A stretch of DNA of 49,524 bases from Polyangiaceae bacterium (GTDB lineage Bacteria > Myxococcota_A > Polyangia > Polyangiales > Polyangiaceae). Both the position numbers and the translations under genes were made by a program. Location: positions 1-49,524 of the forward strand of contig JAKLKA010000041.1 of NCBI GenBank assembly GCA_023150915.1, read 5' to 3'. The notes beneath the pieces are model-generated. The model saw only the letters and a list, made by a program, of their open reading frames with translations, was not told where the DNA came from and ran no database searches. This document shows, one piece after another, positions 41,950-49,524 of the stretch; position 1 is the stretch's first letter; every line of letters begins with the position of its first letter.

Positions 41950-42948
41950 TCACTGCGCCCACGCTCTCAGCCAGGGTTGCGCGCGGTATCGATCCCACGA
42001 GTCTGGCAGGACCGTGACCACCGGCCCTCGAAGGTCGCGCCGGGCGGCGACGCGGAGCGCGGCGACCACGTTCGTGCCGGACGAGCCGCCGACGAGGAGC
42101 CCTTCCTCGTGCACCAGGCGCTTCACCATCGCGAAGCTCTCGGCGTCGCTGACGCGTTCGGCGCCGTCCAGCACGTCGCGGTGCAGGTTTTCGGGCGCCT
42201 CGCTGCCGCCGATGCCTTCCACCGCATACGCAGCGTCGGCCCCCAGCACTCCCGTTTCGACCCAGTCGGCGAGCCCGGAGCCGAGGGGGTCGGCCAGCAC
42301 CACGCGGACGTGCGGGAGCGTACGCTTCAGGCGCTGCCCGACTCCGGTCAGCGTCCCGCCGGTGCCCGCACCGCAGACGAACGCCCCGACCTCGCCGCCG
42401 GTCTGCTCCAGGATTTCTGCGCCGGTCGTCTCGTGGTGGGCCCGGACGTTGGCCGGGTTCTTGAATTGGTCGGTCAAGAACCAGCCGCGCTCTTCCGCCA
42501 TGCGTTGGGCCACGTTGCGGAAGTTTTCCGGGCTCGACGGCGGCGCGTTGGGAGTGATCACGACCTGGGCACCGAGCGACGCGAGCGCCACGCGCTTGTC
42601 GAGTGACATCTTCTCCGGCATCACGCACACCAGGCCATAGCCGCGGGCGGCGGCCACGAGCGCCAGCCCGACGCCCGTGTTGCCAGCGGTCGCCTCCACC
42701 AGCGTCATTCCGGGGCGCAGCACGCCGCGGAGCTCTGCGTCCTCGACGATGGCGACGGCGATGCGATCCTTGATCGAGCCGCCCGGGTTCAGGTGCTCGC
42801 ACTTCGCGAGCACCGGGACCGCGAGGCCCTTGCCCACGCGCCCGAGCGCCACCAGCGGCGTGTGGCCGATGTGCTGCAAGATGCCGGAACGCTCGACTTC
42901 CACGTCTTTTCTCACAGCTTCGAGTACACCGCGGGGGCGTTCGAACAT
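41950..42948 (-). CDS. Cysteine synthase / cystathionine beta-synthase-like PLP enzyme
   Basis: Encodes 332 residues. It is a beta-family PLP enzyme: Lys60 in NPGGSIKDR binds PLP, ATAGNTG binds the substrate, and GAGTGGTLTG holds the cofactor phosphate. There are no C-terminal CBS regulatory domains. Such enzymes make cysteine or cystathionine from serine-type substrates. The ATG at 42948 overlaps the TGA of the MFS gene by one base, which decides the start over an upstream reading. Linked to an MFS transporter and a methyltransferase, it may supply cysteine or thiols under metal or metalloid stress. Confidence 0.88.
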   Translation of the reverse strand: MFERPRGVLEAVRKDVEVERSGILQHIGHTPLVALGRVGKGLAVPVLAKCEHLNPGGSIKDRIAVAIVEDAELRGVLRPGMTLVEATAGNTGVGLALVAAARGYGLVCVMPEKMSLDKRVALASLGAQVVITPNAPPSSPENFRNVAQRMAEERGWFLTDQFKNPANVRAHHETTGAEILEQTGGEVGAFVCGAGTGGTLTGVGQRLKRTLPHVRVVLADPLGSGLADWVETGVLGADAAYAVEGIGGSEAPENLHRDVLDGAERVSDAESFAMVKRLVHEEGLLVGGSSGTNVVAALRVAARRDLRGPVVTVLPDSWDRYRAQPWLRAWAQ

Positions 42949-44222
42949 CAACCTGCCGCGGCCCGAGCGGGCGCCAGGGGGCTGCCCCGAAGCGTCTCGC
43001 GCATGCGCACGGCGACGACCAGCCCGGAAGCGAAGGTCAGTGCTGCGACGATCCACATCGCGGCAGGAAGGCCGAGCGCGTCGGCCGTGGCGCCGGCGAG
43101 CAGCGCACCGATGGCGTAGCCCAGATCACGCCACAGTCGGTACACTCCGACGGAAGACGCCCGCCACGACGGGTGCGCCACGTCACCGATCGCCGCGAGC
43201 AAGGTCGGATAGACCATCGCGGTGCCGACACCGAGCAGCGCCGCGCCGGCGGCAAAGCCTGCGAAGCCCTGCGCGAGAACGACGCAAGCGATGCCCGCCG
43301 CCTGGACCCACATGCCGGAGGCGATGAGCCACTTGCGCCCTACGCGATCCGACCAGGCGCCGGTGAAGAGCTGTGCCACGCCCCAGGTGGCCGGGTAGAT
43401 GGCGGCGAGCGTGCCGATCGTGGAAAGGTTCATGCGCGCGGCCGCAAAGAACAGGGGGAACAGGCCCCACGCCATGCCGTCGTTCAGGTTGTTCACCAGG
43501 CCTGCTTGGCTGACGCTCGACAGGTTCCGGTCGAAGAGCGTCGTGTTCCAGAAGACCTCGCGCTGCGTGGGCAGGCCGCCAAGTGGCAGCTCCCCGTGGA
43601 GCTTCGACTCGGCGGCGACGTGGTGCTTGGTCTCGCGCACGGCGAGCGACGAGAGCAAGAGACCGACGGCGACGAAGACCACGCCCAGATAGAACGGCTC
43701 CGGGCGCAGCCCGTAGCGCGCAGCGACGAAGCCGGTGGCGAGCGCGCTTCCGGCCACCGCGAAGTAGCCGGCGAACTCGTTGAGCCCCATCGCCAGGCCG
43801 CGCTTCTCCGGCCCGGCCAGGTCGATCTTCATGATGACCGTGGTCGACCAGGTGAGGCCCTGGCTCACCCCGAGCAGCGCGTTGGCGAACAGCACCCACG
43901 ACCAACTTGGCGCCCACATCAAGAGAAACGGCACGGGCGCCGCGACGAGCCAGCCTCCGATCAGGACCTGCTTGCGCCCAAGCCGGTCCGAGAGGCGTCC
44001 GGCCAGGTAATTGGTCAGCGCCTTCGTCACACCGAAGACGACGATGAACGAGAGCACCGCGGTCTTCGCGGCAAGGTGGAAGTCCTGCTCGGCGATCGGC
44101 GGCAGGATGGTGCGCTCCATCCCGACCATTGCGCCGACGAAGGCGTTGACGACCACCAGCAGCGAGAACTGCGCGAGGTTGTCGCGAATGCCCAGGCGAA
44201 CGAAGCGGCGGGGGGGCATCAT
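42948..44222 (-). CDS. MFS transporter
   Basis: Encodes 424 residues with about 12 transmembrane segments. The MFS signature AGRLSDRLGRKQVLIGG lies between segments 2 and 3, and its counterpart GAWSDRVGRKWLIASG sits in the second half. Charged cytoplasmic loops surround residues 195-230. It probably exports a small toxic compound or metalloid, but the substrate cannot be read from sequence. It is the first gene of a leftward unit with the PLP enzyme (1-bp overlap) and the methyltransferase. A perfect 8-8-8 inverted repeat lies 9 bp before the start. Confidence 0.9.
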   Translation of the reverse strand: MMPPRRFVRLGIRDNLAQFSLLVVVNAFVGAMVGMERTILPPIAEQDFHLAAKTAVLSFIVVFGVTKALTNYLAGRLSDRLGRKQVLIGGWLVAAPVPFLLMWAPSWSWVLFANALLGVSQGLTWSTTVIMKIDLAGPEKRGLAMGLNEFAGYFAVAGSALATGFVAARYGLRPEPFYLGVVFVAVGLLLSSLAVRETKHHVAAESKLHGELPLGGLPTQREVFWNTTLFDRNLSSVSQAGLVNNLNDGMAWGLFPLFFAAARMNLSTIGTLAAIYPATWGVAQLFTGAWSDRVGRKWLIASGMWVQAAGIACVVLAQGFAGFAAGAALLGVGTAMVYPTLLAAIGDVAHPSWRASSVGVYRLWRDLGYAIGALLAGATADALGLPAAMWIVAALTFASGLVVAVRMRETLRGSPLAPARAAAG

Positions 44223-44230
44223 CGAATCAA

Positions 44231-44254
44231 CTATTCAACCAGATGCTTGAATAG
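44231..44254. promoter_or_regulatory. ArsR/SmtB-like operator
   Basis: CTATTCAA and TTGAATAG form perfect 8-bp arms with an 8-base spacer, 9 bp before the MFS gene and 15 bp before the divergent gene. ATTCAA/TTGAAT half-sites are typical of ArsR/SmtB repressors. The AT-rich sequence is exceptional here. No such repressor gene is in the window. Confidence 0.72.
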
Positions 44255-44268
44255 TCAAGCGGCAGGGA

Positions 44269-45093
44269 ATGTCCCGACCCCCGCCGCCGTACCAGGGGGC
44301 GATGTGGTGCCGAGTGCTGGCTGTCGGTGCGTTGGCGGTGGGGTGCGGTGGGCCGGCACGGTCCGCGGCTGAGCCGGCTCCGGGGCAGCGCTCGCTGTCG
44401 GTGCTCACCTACAACGTCAACTTCGGTCTGGCGGGTGATCCGGCGGGCATCGCCGCCATTCGTGAGGCCAAGGCCGACGTGGTGCTGCTGCAAGAGACCA
44501 CGCCGGACTGGCAGCGCGCCATCGAGGCCGAGCTCGCCGGTACCTATTCGACGCGCAAGTACCTGACGGCGTCGGCCGCCGGCGGGCTGGCGGTGCTCTC
44601 GCGCTTCGAGGTGCTCGAGGACGAGACCATTCCGCCTCCCGAGCGCGGTTGGTTCGCGGCGTGGCGCCTCACGCTGCGCACCGATCTGGGCGTGGTGCAG
44701 TGCCTGAACGTGCACCTCAGGCCGCAGATCTCCGACTCGGGCAGCGTGGTCTCGGGCGTGTTCACCACCGGCAAGGTGCGCCGAGCCGAGATCGACAAGT
44801 ACTTCGCGCACCTCCACCCCGGGCTGCCGACGCTGATCGCCGGCGACTTCAACGAGGGTCAGGGCGGCAGCGCCATCGCCTTCCTCGAGCAGCGCGGCTT
44901 CAAGAGCGCGCTCGGCGAGCTCTCGTCCGACACCGACACCTGGCGGTGGAACACCAGCCTGGGCACCGTGCGCACCGAGCTCGACCACATCGTGTACGAT
45001 CGGCGCCTCGAGCCGCTCTCGGTGCGGGTGATCGCCCGGGGCCGCTCGGACCACTTGCCGGTGGTGGGGCGCTTCGTGCTGGCGCCGGGCTGA
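44269..45093 (+). CDS. Endonuclease/exonuclease/phosphatase-fold lipoprotein
   Basis: Encodes 274 residues. The signal segment (MWCRVLAVGALAVGC) has a lipobox. The fold motifs are all present: LTYNVNFG, VLLQE (metal-binding Glu), CLNVHLRP (catalytic His), GDFNE (Asp/Asn), LDHIVYD and SDHLPVVG (final Asp-His). The enzyme cuts a phosphodiester or phosphate ester outside the cytoplasm; substrate unknown. ATG 44302 starts directly at the signal peptide and is an alternative to ATG 44269. The gene is divergent from the MFS gene, so the ArsR-like operator may influence it too. It is convergent with pfkA. Confidence 0.88.
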   Translation: MSRPPPPYQGAMWCRVLAVGALAVGCGGPARSAAEPAPGQRSLSVLTYNVNFGLAGDPAGIAAIREAKADVVLLQETTPDWQRAIEAELAGTYSTRKYLTASAAGGLAVLSRFEVLEDETIPPPERGWFAAWRLTLRTDLGVVQCLNVHLRPQISDSGSVVSGVFTTGKVRRAEIDKYFAHLHPGLPTLIAGDFNEGQGGSAIAFLEQRGFKSALGELSSDTDTWRWNTSLGTVRTELDHIVYDRRLEPLSVRVIARGRSDHLPVVGRFVLAPG

Positions 45094-45102
45094 GCGCGCG
45101 CC

Positions 45103-46188
45103 TCACAGCGACAGCGCGCCCTCGAGCTTCTCGAGCATGCCCACGCGCCAGCGTGTGACGGCGCTGGTGCCGTCGAGCAGCGCGCGGGTCTCGTCGAGCA
45201 CGCGTTCGAGGGTGAAGCGCTGAATGGCCGGGTCCGAGGTCTGAACGCCGCCCTCGACCTGCTGGGGCAGCCAGGCCACCATCTGATCCGTCTCGCCGTG
45301 GAGCAGCGCATCGAGGGCAGCGAGCCCCAGGCGCCCGCCGACCATGCGGTCTTGATAGGTGGGGTTGCCGCCGCGCACCAGGTGGCCGAGCACCGTGGCG
45401 CGCACCTCGACCCCGGGCAGCTCGGCGGCGAGCTCGTCTTGGACGAGCCGCACCAGGCGAGTGCATGGGATCTCGACGCCCTCGGCCTTGATCACCAGCA
45501 CTCGCCGCTTGTCGCCCTTCTGGGCGAACCCCCGCCGCAACAGGTTGGCCACGGTGGTGACCAGCTCGGCTTCGCTGCGGCCTTGCTCGCGGAACAGGAT
45601 ACCGTCGGCACCCACGGCCACGGCCGAGGCCATGGCCAGGTAGCCCGAGTGCCGCCCCATCACCTCGATGATGAACGCACGGCGGTGCGAGCGGGCCGTG
45701 TCGCTGATGCGATCGCATGCTTCGGTGATCACGTTCAGCGCGGTGTCGACGCCGATGGCCGTCGAGGTGCAGCCCACGTCGTTGTCGATCGATGCCGGGA
45801 CGCCCATCACCTTGACGCCCGTCTCTTGGGCCAGCTTGTGGGCGCCGGTCAGCGAGCCGTTGCCGCCGATCACGATCAGGCCGGTGAAGCCGTCGAGGCG
45901 GGCGGCGGCGGCGGCCCGGCCCTCGGGCGTGACGAAGCGGGCGCAGCGCGAGCTGCCCAGGAACGTGCCGCCCAGGTTGCCGGCCAGGCCCACCTCTGCG
46001 GTGGTGGTCAGCCCGCCGTCGGCCTTGCGCGTGAGCGCCCGGGTGCGACCGTCAATCAGGCCGTCGTAGCCGTCTTCGAAGCCGATCACCTCGACGCCGT
46101 GGATGGCAGCCACCTTCGCAATGGTGCGAAGCGCTGCGTTCATTCCCGGGGCGTCGCCACCCGATGTCAGTACCGCGATGCGGGGCAT
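45103..46188 (-). CDS. pfkA: ATP-dependent 6-phosphofructokinase
   Basis: Encodes 361 residues. It phosphorylates fructose 6-phosphate in glycolysis. Motifs: SGGDAPGMN at the start, GSSRC (ATP loop), IGGNGS (the Gly at the position that distinguishes ATP from pyrophosphate use), PASIDNDV with the catalytic Asp, and MGRHSGYLA (substrate binding). Asn replaces the usual Asp in GGDGS, a small but notable change. The start at ATG 46188 has GAGGAGA a few bases before; the frame opens 46 codons upstream without signal. The protein is about 40 residues longer than the classic bacterial enzyme, as in other long-type A2/B2 forms. Confidence 0.92.
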   Translation of the reverse strand: MPRIAVLTSGGDAPGMNAALRTIAKVAAIHGVEVIGFEDGYDGLIDGRTRALTRKADGGLTTTAEVGLAGNLGGTFLGSSRCARFVTPEGRAAAAARLDGFTGLIVIGGNGSLTGAHKLAQETGVKVMGVPASIDNDVGCTSTAIGVDTALNVITEACDRISDTARSHRRAFIIEVMGRHSGYLAMASAVAVGADGILFREQGRSEAELVTTVANLLRRGFAQKGDKRRVLVIKAEGVEIPCTRLVRLVQDELAAELPGVEVRATVLGHLVRGGNPTYQDRMVGGRLGLAALDALLHGETDQMVAWLPQQVEGGVQTSDPAIQRFTLERVLDETRALLDGTSAVTRWRVGMLEKLEGALSL

Positions 46189-46225
46189 GCCATCTCCTCT
46201 GCCGGCGACTTTCGCACAATCGCCG

Positions 46226-47062
46226 TCAGTATTCGACCACCAGCTCCGGACCGTTGGCGCCGTTCTCGGTGGCCACGATGCCATACCAGCGGGACTTGCC
46301 GGCCGGGTCTTGGCCCTCGGCGTCATAGCGCAGCTCGAAGGCCACGCCGCCGCCCGCCCCGAGGGCGGCCTTCACGTGGCCGGTGACCTCGGTCACCACC
46401 CAGCCCACCGGCGTGGTGGGCGCGATCACCGTGCCGAAGTTTGCCGCCGTGGGCTGGCCCCAGGCCGACGTGGTCAGCTGCTGGAAGTCCGTGATCCCCA
46501 GCAGCTGCACGCCGCCGGTCGGGTCCTGCTTCTGGGCATAGTGGAAGCGCAGCGTCGCCTTCTTCACCGGGCCCGGCAGGGTGGGGGCGGCGAAGCGCAC
46601 GTACGCGCGGTAGGTGGCCACATTGCCGCAGGGCACGTCGCGACCGACGTGGATGGCCTTGTATGAAGGCTGGCTGTACGAGTCGATCACCTGATCGCCA
46701 CACAGCGACGGCTGCGCCAGGAAGCCGTCACCGGCCAGCGCGAGGCCAGGCTTCAACGTCACGCTGCCGCCCGTGCTGCCGCCGGTTGCGCCGGCCCCGC
46801 CGCTGCCGGTGCCGCCGGTGCCGCCGCTGCCACCGCTGCCACCGCTGCCGCCGATCGACGGGGCGTCGGAGTTGGCGGCGTCTTGCACACCGCCGGCGCC
46901 GCCTGCGCCCGGAAAGCCCCCGCCCCCGTCGATGCCGGCGCCTCCGACGCCGCCCGCTGCACTGCCGCCCGTGCCGCCATCGACCTCGGCGATGCCCAGG
47001 CACGCACCCGGGGCGACCGCCAGGGCGGCCCCGGCAATTCGCCAGTAGAACGCGGGTTTCAA
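46226..47062 (-). CDS. Gly-rich secreted lipoprotein-like protein
   Basis: Encodes 278 residues from TTG 47062, preceded by AGGA. The signal segment (FYWRIAGAALAVAPGACLG) may contain a lipobox Cys. A long Gly/Ala/Ser-rich linker (about 35-105) precedes a beta-sandwich domain of DNRLRE type (YRAYVRFAAPTLPGPVKKATLRFHY...GWVVTEVTGHVKAAL) that is common in secreted enzymes and adhesins. No catalytic residues are recognised. It may bind carbohydrate or another surface. Confidence 0.75.
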   Translation of the reverse strand: MKPAFYWRIAGAALAVAPGACLGIAEVDGGTGGSAAGGVGGAGIDGGGGFPGAGGAGGVQDAANSDAPSIGGSGGSGGSGGTGGTGSGGAGATGGSTGGSVTLKPGLALAGDGFLAQPSLCGDQVIDSYSQPSYKAIHVGRDVPCGNVATYRAYVRFAAPTLPGPVKKATLRFHYAQKQDPTGGVQLLGITDFQQLTTSAWGQPTAANFGTVIAPTTPVGWVVTEVTGHVKAALGAGGGVAFELRYDAEGQDPAGKSRWYGIVATENGANGPELVVEY

Positions 47063-47159
47063 GGGGTTTTCCTGCTCGAGCCGCCAGTATAGCGCGGCGC
47101 GGCGCCGGCGCCGGCGTTCGTCAGGGCGGCTCCGCAGGCGCTCGGGTATAGTTTTCGCG

Positions 47160-48884
47160 GTGTCCAAGATCTCGGCTCCCTTTCCGGAGCGCGTGGGTTG
47201 GTACGAGCTGCTCGCGCCGATTGGCGCGGGCGGCATGGCCACCGTGTATCTGGGCATCGCCGCGCGCGAGGGCGGGTTTCAACGCCATGTCGCCGTGAAG
47301 ATGATCCACGGCACTGCCGAGTCCGACTCGCACCTGGCGAACGACCTGCTCAAAGAAGCCAAGCTCGCCGCCAAGATCTGTCACCCCAACGTGGTTCCGG
47401 TGCTCGACGTGGGCGAAGACCCTTATGGGCTCTTCCTGGTGATGGAATACGTCGAGGGCGACACGCTGGCGGGGCTCCGGCGCGCCACCAAGCGCCTGGG
47501 TGAGCGCATTCCTCTGGAGATCGGGCTCCGTATCGTCACGGATGCTCTGGCGGGGCTGGGCGCGGCGCACGACTTGAAGGGCAAGCACGGCGAGAGCCTG
47601 GGGGTGGTGCACCGCGACTTCTCACCCCACAACATCTTGGTTGGCACCGACGGTGTGAGCCGGCTCACCGACTTCGGCATCGCCAAGGTCGCGTATACGG
47701 CGGGCCACACGCGCACTGGGAAGATCAAAGGCAAGATCGCCTACATGGCGCCCGAGCAGGCGCGTGGCGTGAAGGTCGACCAGCGCTGCGACGTGTGGGC
47801 GGCCGGGGCCGTGGCCTGGGAGGCGATCGTCGGGGAACGCCTGTACGACACCGAGGACGAGATCGGCGCGTTGCTCAAGATCGTCAACGAGGACCCTCCG
47901 CGCTTGCGCAGCGTTCGCCCGGACCTGTCCGAAGAGCTGGACGAGGCGCTGAGCTGGGCTCTGACTCGCGAGCTGGAGCAGCGGTGCCCCAGCGCCGACG
48001 CCTTGCGCCGCCGCCTGCTGGCCGCGCACACCGTCGCGGACACCGCCGACGTGGCCGAGTTCGTGCGGCGCATCGTGGGTCCGAAGCTTGCCGACCGCGA
48101 GAAGAAGATCGAAGAGATCCGCCGGCTGCGGGGCCGCGCGGGCGAGCTCGCGGGGGCGTTGCGCGAGGCCGCCACCACGCAGTCGCCTTCGTCGTGGACG
48201 CCGCCCGTGGAGCTGCACTCCGAGAGCGCGGCGGGCGAGCCCGAGTCCGCACACCAGGCCGTGCGCGAGGACACCACGGGCGCCACGGTCGCGTGGAAAG
48301 AGCAGGGCCGCCCGGTGCCGGTGCCGGGCGGCAGCGGCGTGACCGACGCCGTTCAGCGCAGCATCAGCGCCATCTTGGCCGATCGACGCCATCGCGCCGC
48401 CATCATCGGCATCGCCAGCGGGGTCAGCATCGCGGTGGTGCTGATCAGCGTGATCGTGCTCTCGGTGCGCGGGCACCGCGAAAACCCTGCTGCCGCGCCG
48501 GGCGCGTCGGGGTCGGCCGCGCCGACGCTGCCGCTGCCGGCGCCCGAGCCCTCGCCCGCGCTCGAGCCCACGGCGGTGGTGCCCGAGGCCAAGCCCGCCA
48601 GCTTCACCATTCGGGCCAACGCCGACATTGCGCGGCTGAAGGTCGGAACGCGCGTGATCTCGATCAAGCCCGCGTCCCCCGAGGTGGGGCTGGACGCCTG
48701 GCCCGAGCCGGGGGCGCCGGTGGACGCGATGTCTGCCGACGGTCGCACCGTACGCACCAAGATCCCGGCCGGGGCCAGCGATCTCACGCTCGACTTCGGA
48801 CGGCGACCCGCGGCGGGCGGCGGCGCCAAGCCGGGCGGCACGACCGGCGGCGGGTTCGCGGCAAACCCGTACACCAAGAAGTGA
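47160..48884 (+). CDS. Hanks-type Ser/Thr protein kinase, membrane-bound
   Basis: Encodes 574 residues. Kinase domain at about 14-290: Gly loop GAGGMATVY (22-30), Lys47 (VAVKM), Glu66, catalytic loop HRDFSPHN (Asp153), DFG at 171-173 and APEQ. Ser takes the usual Lys place in the loop (HRDxSPxN), a known variant in myxobacterial kinases. A linker and one transmembrane helix (413-437) lead to an extracytoplasmic Pro/Ala-rich stretch and a small beta domain (about 480-550). It phosphorylates cytoplasmic proteins in response to an outside signal. Start is GTG 47160. Confidence 0.92.
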   Translation: MSKISAPFPERVGWYELLAPIGAGGMATVYLGIAAREGGFQRHVAVKMIHGTAESDSHLANDLLKEAKLAAKICHPNVVPVLDVGEDPYGLFLVMEYVEGDTLAGLRRATKRLGERIPLEIGLRIVTDALAGLGAAHDLKGKHGESLGVVHRDFSPHNILVGTDGVSRLTDFGIAKVAYTAGHTRTGKIKGKIAYMAPEQARGVKVDQRCDVWAAGAVAWEAIVGERLYDTEDEIGALLKIVNEDPPRLRSVRPDLSEELDEALSWALTRELEQRCPSADALRRRLLAAHTVADTADVAEFVRRIVGPKLADREKKIEEIRRLRGRAGELAGALREAATTQSPSSWTPPVELHSESAAGEPESAHQAVREDTTGATVAWKEQGRPVPVPGGSGVTDAVQRSISAILADRRHRAAIIGIASGVSIAVVLISVIVLSVRGHRENPAAAPGASGSAAPTLPLPAPEPSPALEPTAVVPEAKPASFTIRANADIARLKVGTRVISIKPASPEVGLDAWPEPGAPVDAMSADGRTVRTKIPAGASDLTLDFGRRPAAGGGAKPGGTTGGGFAANPYTKK

Positions 48885-48891
48885 GCGCGCC

Positions 48892-49332
48892 TCAGCCGTA
48901 GTCGCGCAGCATCTTCTTCAGCTCGAGCTGGTGGCGCTCTTCGGAGCCGATCATGGTGCGCGCGAACTCTTCCAGGTAGACGCTCGCGTTCTCCACCGTC
49001 GCGAGCAGCGCCTTGTAGTGCTTCACCGCTTCGAGCTCGTGATTCAGGCTTTCGCGGAGCAAGGCCTGCGTCGAGTGCTGGTTCGACTCTTCCAGCGGCC
49101 CGATGCGCATCGACGGATGCCCCTCGAGCCCGGTGAGCAGCTCGCCGACCTGCTGCGCGTGGAGCAACGACTCCTGAGCTTGGGCCGTCAGAAACGCCAC
49201 GATCGGGATGCGATTGGGACCGGTCACCATCAAGGCATAGTGCGTGTAACGCACCACGCCGGCGAGCTCGTGCTCCAGGATGGTGTTCAAGATGGCCGTG
49301 GTCTTCGGTACGTCGAGGTCGCGCATCGGCAT
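48892..49332 (-). CDS. Ferritin-like / bacterioferritin-type protein
   Basis: Encodes 146 residues. It is a four-helix bundle with the di-iron pattern: EHELAGVVRYTHY (helix 1), AQESLLHAQQ (Glu-x-x-His type), NHELEAVKHYKAL (helix 3) and SEERHQLELKKM (helix 4). Bacterioferritins store or oxidise iron; the haem-binding Met is not clear. ATG 49332 begins with a short n-terminus, and a Met two codons in is an alternative. It is convergent with the kinase, with 8 bp between stops. Confidence 0.85.
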   Translation of the reverse strand: MPMRDLDVPKTTAILNTILEHELAGVVRYTHYALMVTGPNRIPIVAFLTAQAQESLLHAQQVGELLTGLEGHPSMRIGPLEESNQHSTQALLRESLNHELEAVKHYKALLATVENASVYLEEFARTMIGSEERHQLELKKMLRDYG

Positions 49333-49524
49333 GGCGGCAGTTAGGGCGCGCCGCTCCGCGGCGTCAAGCGCACGGCGCCGCGCACCACTCCCGATCGGTT
49401 CTCGTCAGGGCGACCTGCAGCGTCCGGCTCAGGAGCGAGGCGACCGGACCGGGGTCGAGGCGCGAGGCCCGTCTCTTGCCGCCACGGGCGCATCACGCCG
49501 CGGCCATCGGGGGCGGTGACCGGG

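Noticed and set aside
46773-47003. Repeat array in the Gly-rich gene
   Set aside because: The GGC/GCC-rich repetition is explained by a Gly/Ala/Ser linker in the lipoprotein-like protein.
49333-49524. A partial gene at the window end
   Set aside because: Short frames exist on both strands, but none has a clear start signal or motif, so nothing can be supported in these 192 bases.

Overview
The window looks like a chromosomal segment of a high-GC myxobacterium (Myxococcota, probably the Polyangiales/Sorangiineae side). The evidence is extreme third-position GC, many lipoproteins with short lipoboxes, a Hanks-type Ser/Thr kinase with the catalytic loop HRDFSPHN, PEGA/TPR proteins, a very long alanine-rich TPR protein, Cys-rich secreted proteins and a trypsin/FG-GAP lipoprotein. 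This placement is inferred from gene content only.

Left core region (1-17150). In order: a lipoprotein; threonine synthase (thrC); a lipoprotein MsrA; a TPR-PEGA protein; a 2382-residue TPR protein followed by two overlapping lipoprotein genes; a small histidine kinase-receiver protein; and a DUF4143-type AAA ATPase with a repeat-rich leader. The core ends at an intact tRNA-Leu(GAG) at 17151-17237.

Integrated region (17182-41100). The 3' part of the tRNA-Leu gene is repeated as a perfect 54-bp copy at 27021-27074 and as a 24-bp copy (36 bp when compared with the middle copy) at 40626-40661. This marks at least two elements in tandem, plus the stub of a third. Element 1 (17236-27074) carries a tyrosine integrase, an overlapping excisionase-like gene and a ribbon-helix-helix-like gene. 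Its cargo looks like immunity genes: a 914-residue CHAT-protease-fold protein, a TIR-TPR protein, a zinc-ribbon/membrane pair and a DUF4258-DUF2283-like pair. Element 2 (27075-40649) starts with an integrase whose last codons lie in the att site. It continues with an excisionase-like gene, a RecA/RepA-like ATPase beside an iteron-like repeat cluster, and several small HTH genes. It then carries secreted-protein genes (Cys-rich lipoprotein, trypsin-FG-GAP lipoprotein) and a serine recombinase. The third element is a stub with a DUF2283 paralogue and an integrase fragment identical to the element 1 integrase at 87 of 89 bases.

Right core region (41200-49524). A leftward operon encodes an MFS transporter, a cysteine synthase/CBS-like PLP enzyme and a SAM methyltransferase, preceded by a perfect ArsR/SmtB-like inverted repeat. 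Then come an endonuclease/exonuclease/phosphatase-fold lipoprotein, phosphofructokinase, a Gly-rich lipoprotein, the Ser/Thr kinase and a ferritin-like protein.

The most notable system is the tRNA-Leu tandem array. Related integrases, a DUF2283 gene and conserved end structures surround changing cargo, and element 1 combines a CHAT protein with a TIR-TPR protein.
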